5,879 bases of DNA from Planctomycetota bacterium (GTDB lineage Bacteria > Planctomycetota > Brocadiia > SM23-32): NCBI GenBank assembly GCA_018400625.1, contig JAGYMJ010000441.1:1-5879 (forward strand), read 5' to 3'. A model generated the notes under the pieces. It was not told the DNA's origin, searched no databases, and was given only the letters and a program-made list of their open reading frames with translations. The translations under genes were made by a program, and so were the position numbers. Position 1 is the first letter of the stretch. Each line of letters begins with the position of its first letter. Positions 5,791-5,879 of the stretch are shown piece by piece.

Positions 5791-5879
5791 AATGAAGATC
5801 AAGTGCTAAGCCTCGAACTTGTACACTGTAGTGAATGCGCCCTGCCCGCCCCCGCCCCGGAAGTGCCCGCGTTCCTGCC
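5791..5879. other. Non-coding right edge with a C-rich tail
   Basis: No gene is seen. The last 42 bases (5838-5879) are strongly biased, with 24 C and 11 G on the plus strand by hand count. They contain no clear hairpin with a T tract. The segment may belong to a longer intergenic repeat or to the region before the next gene, but it is cut by the window end. Confidence 0.4.

Noticed and set aside
1..5879. CRISPR array, tRNA, rRNA, transposase or complete insertion sequence.
   Set aside because: No regularly spaced repeats, no cloverleaf candidate and no transposase or recombinase motifs were seen in any frame. The two edge repeats alone do not define an insertion sequence.

Overview
The window holds two divergently oriented two-gene units separated by a 330-base intergenic region, with one copy of an imperfect inverted repeat at each edge. 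The gene content suggests a member of the PVC group (Lentisphaerota, Kiritimatiellota, Verrucomicrobiota or Planctomycetota). The main reason is the 482-residue propeller protein, whose start (a 'R-E-x-L-x-x-D-D-Y-L' motif) and C-terminal end ('LFGD ... DADLYSFRF') match a poorly characterised hydrolase-like family that I associate with these phyla. It sits directly behind a sulfatase gene, a gene class these phyla carry in large numbers. The taxonomic call is an inference from protein style, not a database result.

Left half, minus strand: a compact Type II restriction-modification pair. A DNA methyltransferase (1041-2423) with the SAM-binding motif DPFCGTGTT and the catalytic motif TSPPY is followed, after a single base, by a PD-(D/E)XK-type restriction endonuclease (242-1039). 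The endonuclease start appears translationally coupled to the methyltransferase stop. This half is visibly more AT-rich than the right half and may have been acquired separately.

Middle, 2424-2753: no convincing gene. It holds the methyltransferase ribosome binding site and a candidate promoter, a GC-rich segment that can form two mutually exclusive hairpins, an inverted repeat upstream of the sulfatase, and two alternative in-frame sulfatase starts, each with its own Shine-Dalgarno sequence.

Right half, plus strand: a two-gene operon. A Cys-type S1 sulfatase (2754-4271) is followed 19 bases later by the propeller hydrolase-like protein (4291-5739). Neither has a recognisable signal peptide, so the pair probably acts in the cytoplasm. 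The simplest model is that the sulfatase removes sulfate from an imported sulfated sugar and the propeller protein acts on the carbohydrate. The substrate cannot be read from the sequence.

Edges: bases 1-49 match the reverse complement of 5740-5788 at 41 of 49 positions. Each copy lies downstream of the 3' end of the neighbouring gene and in the same orientation relative to that gene's transcription. The right copy starts immediately after the stop codon of the propeller gene. This repeat is the least explained feature in the window.
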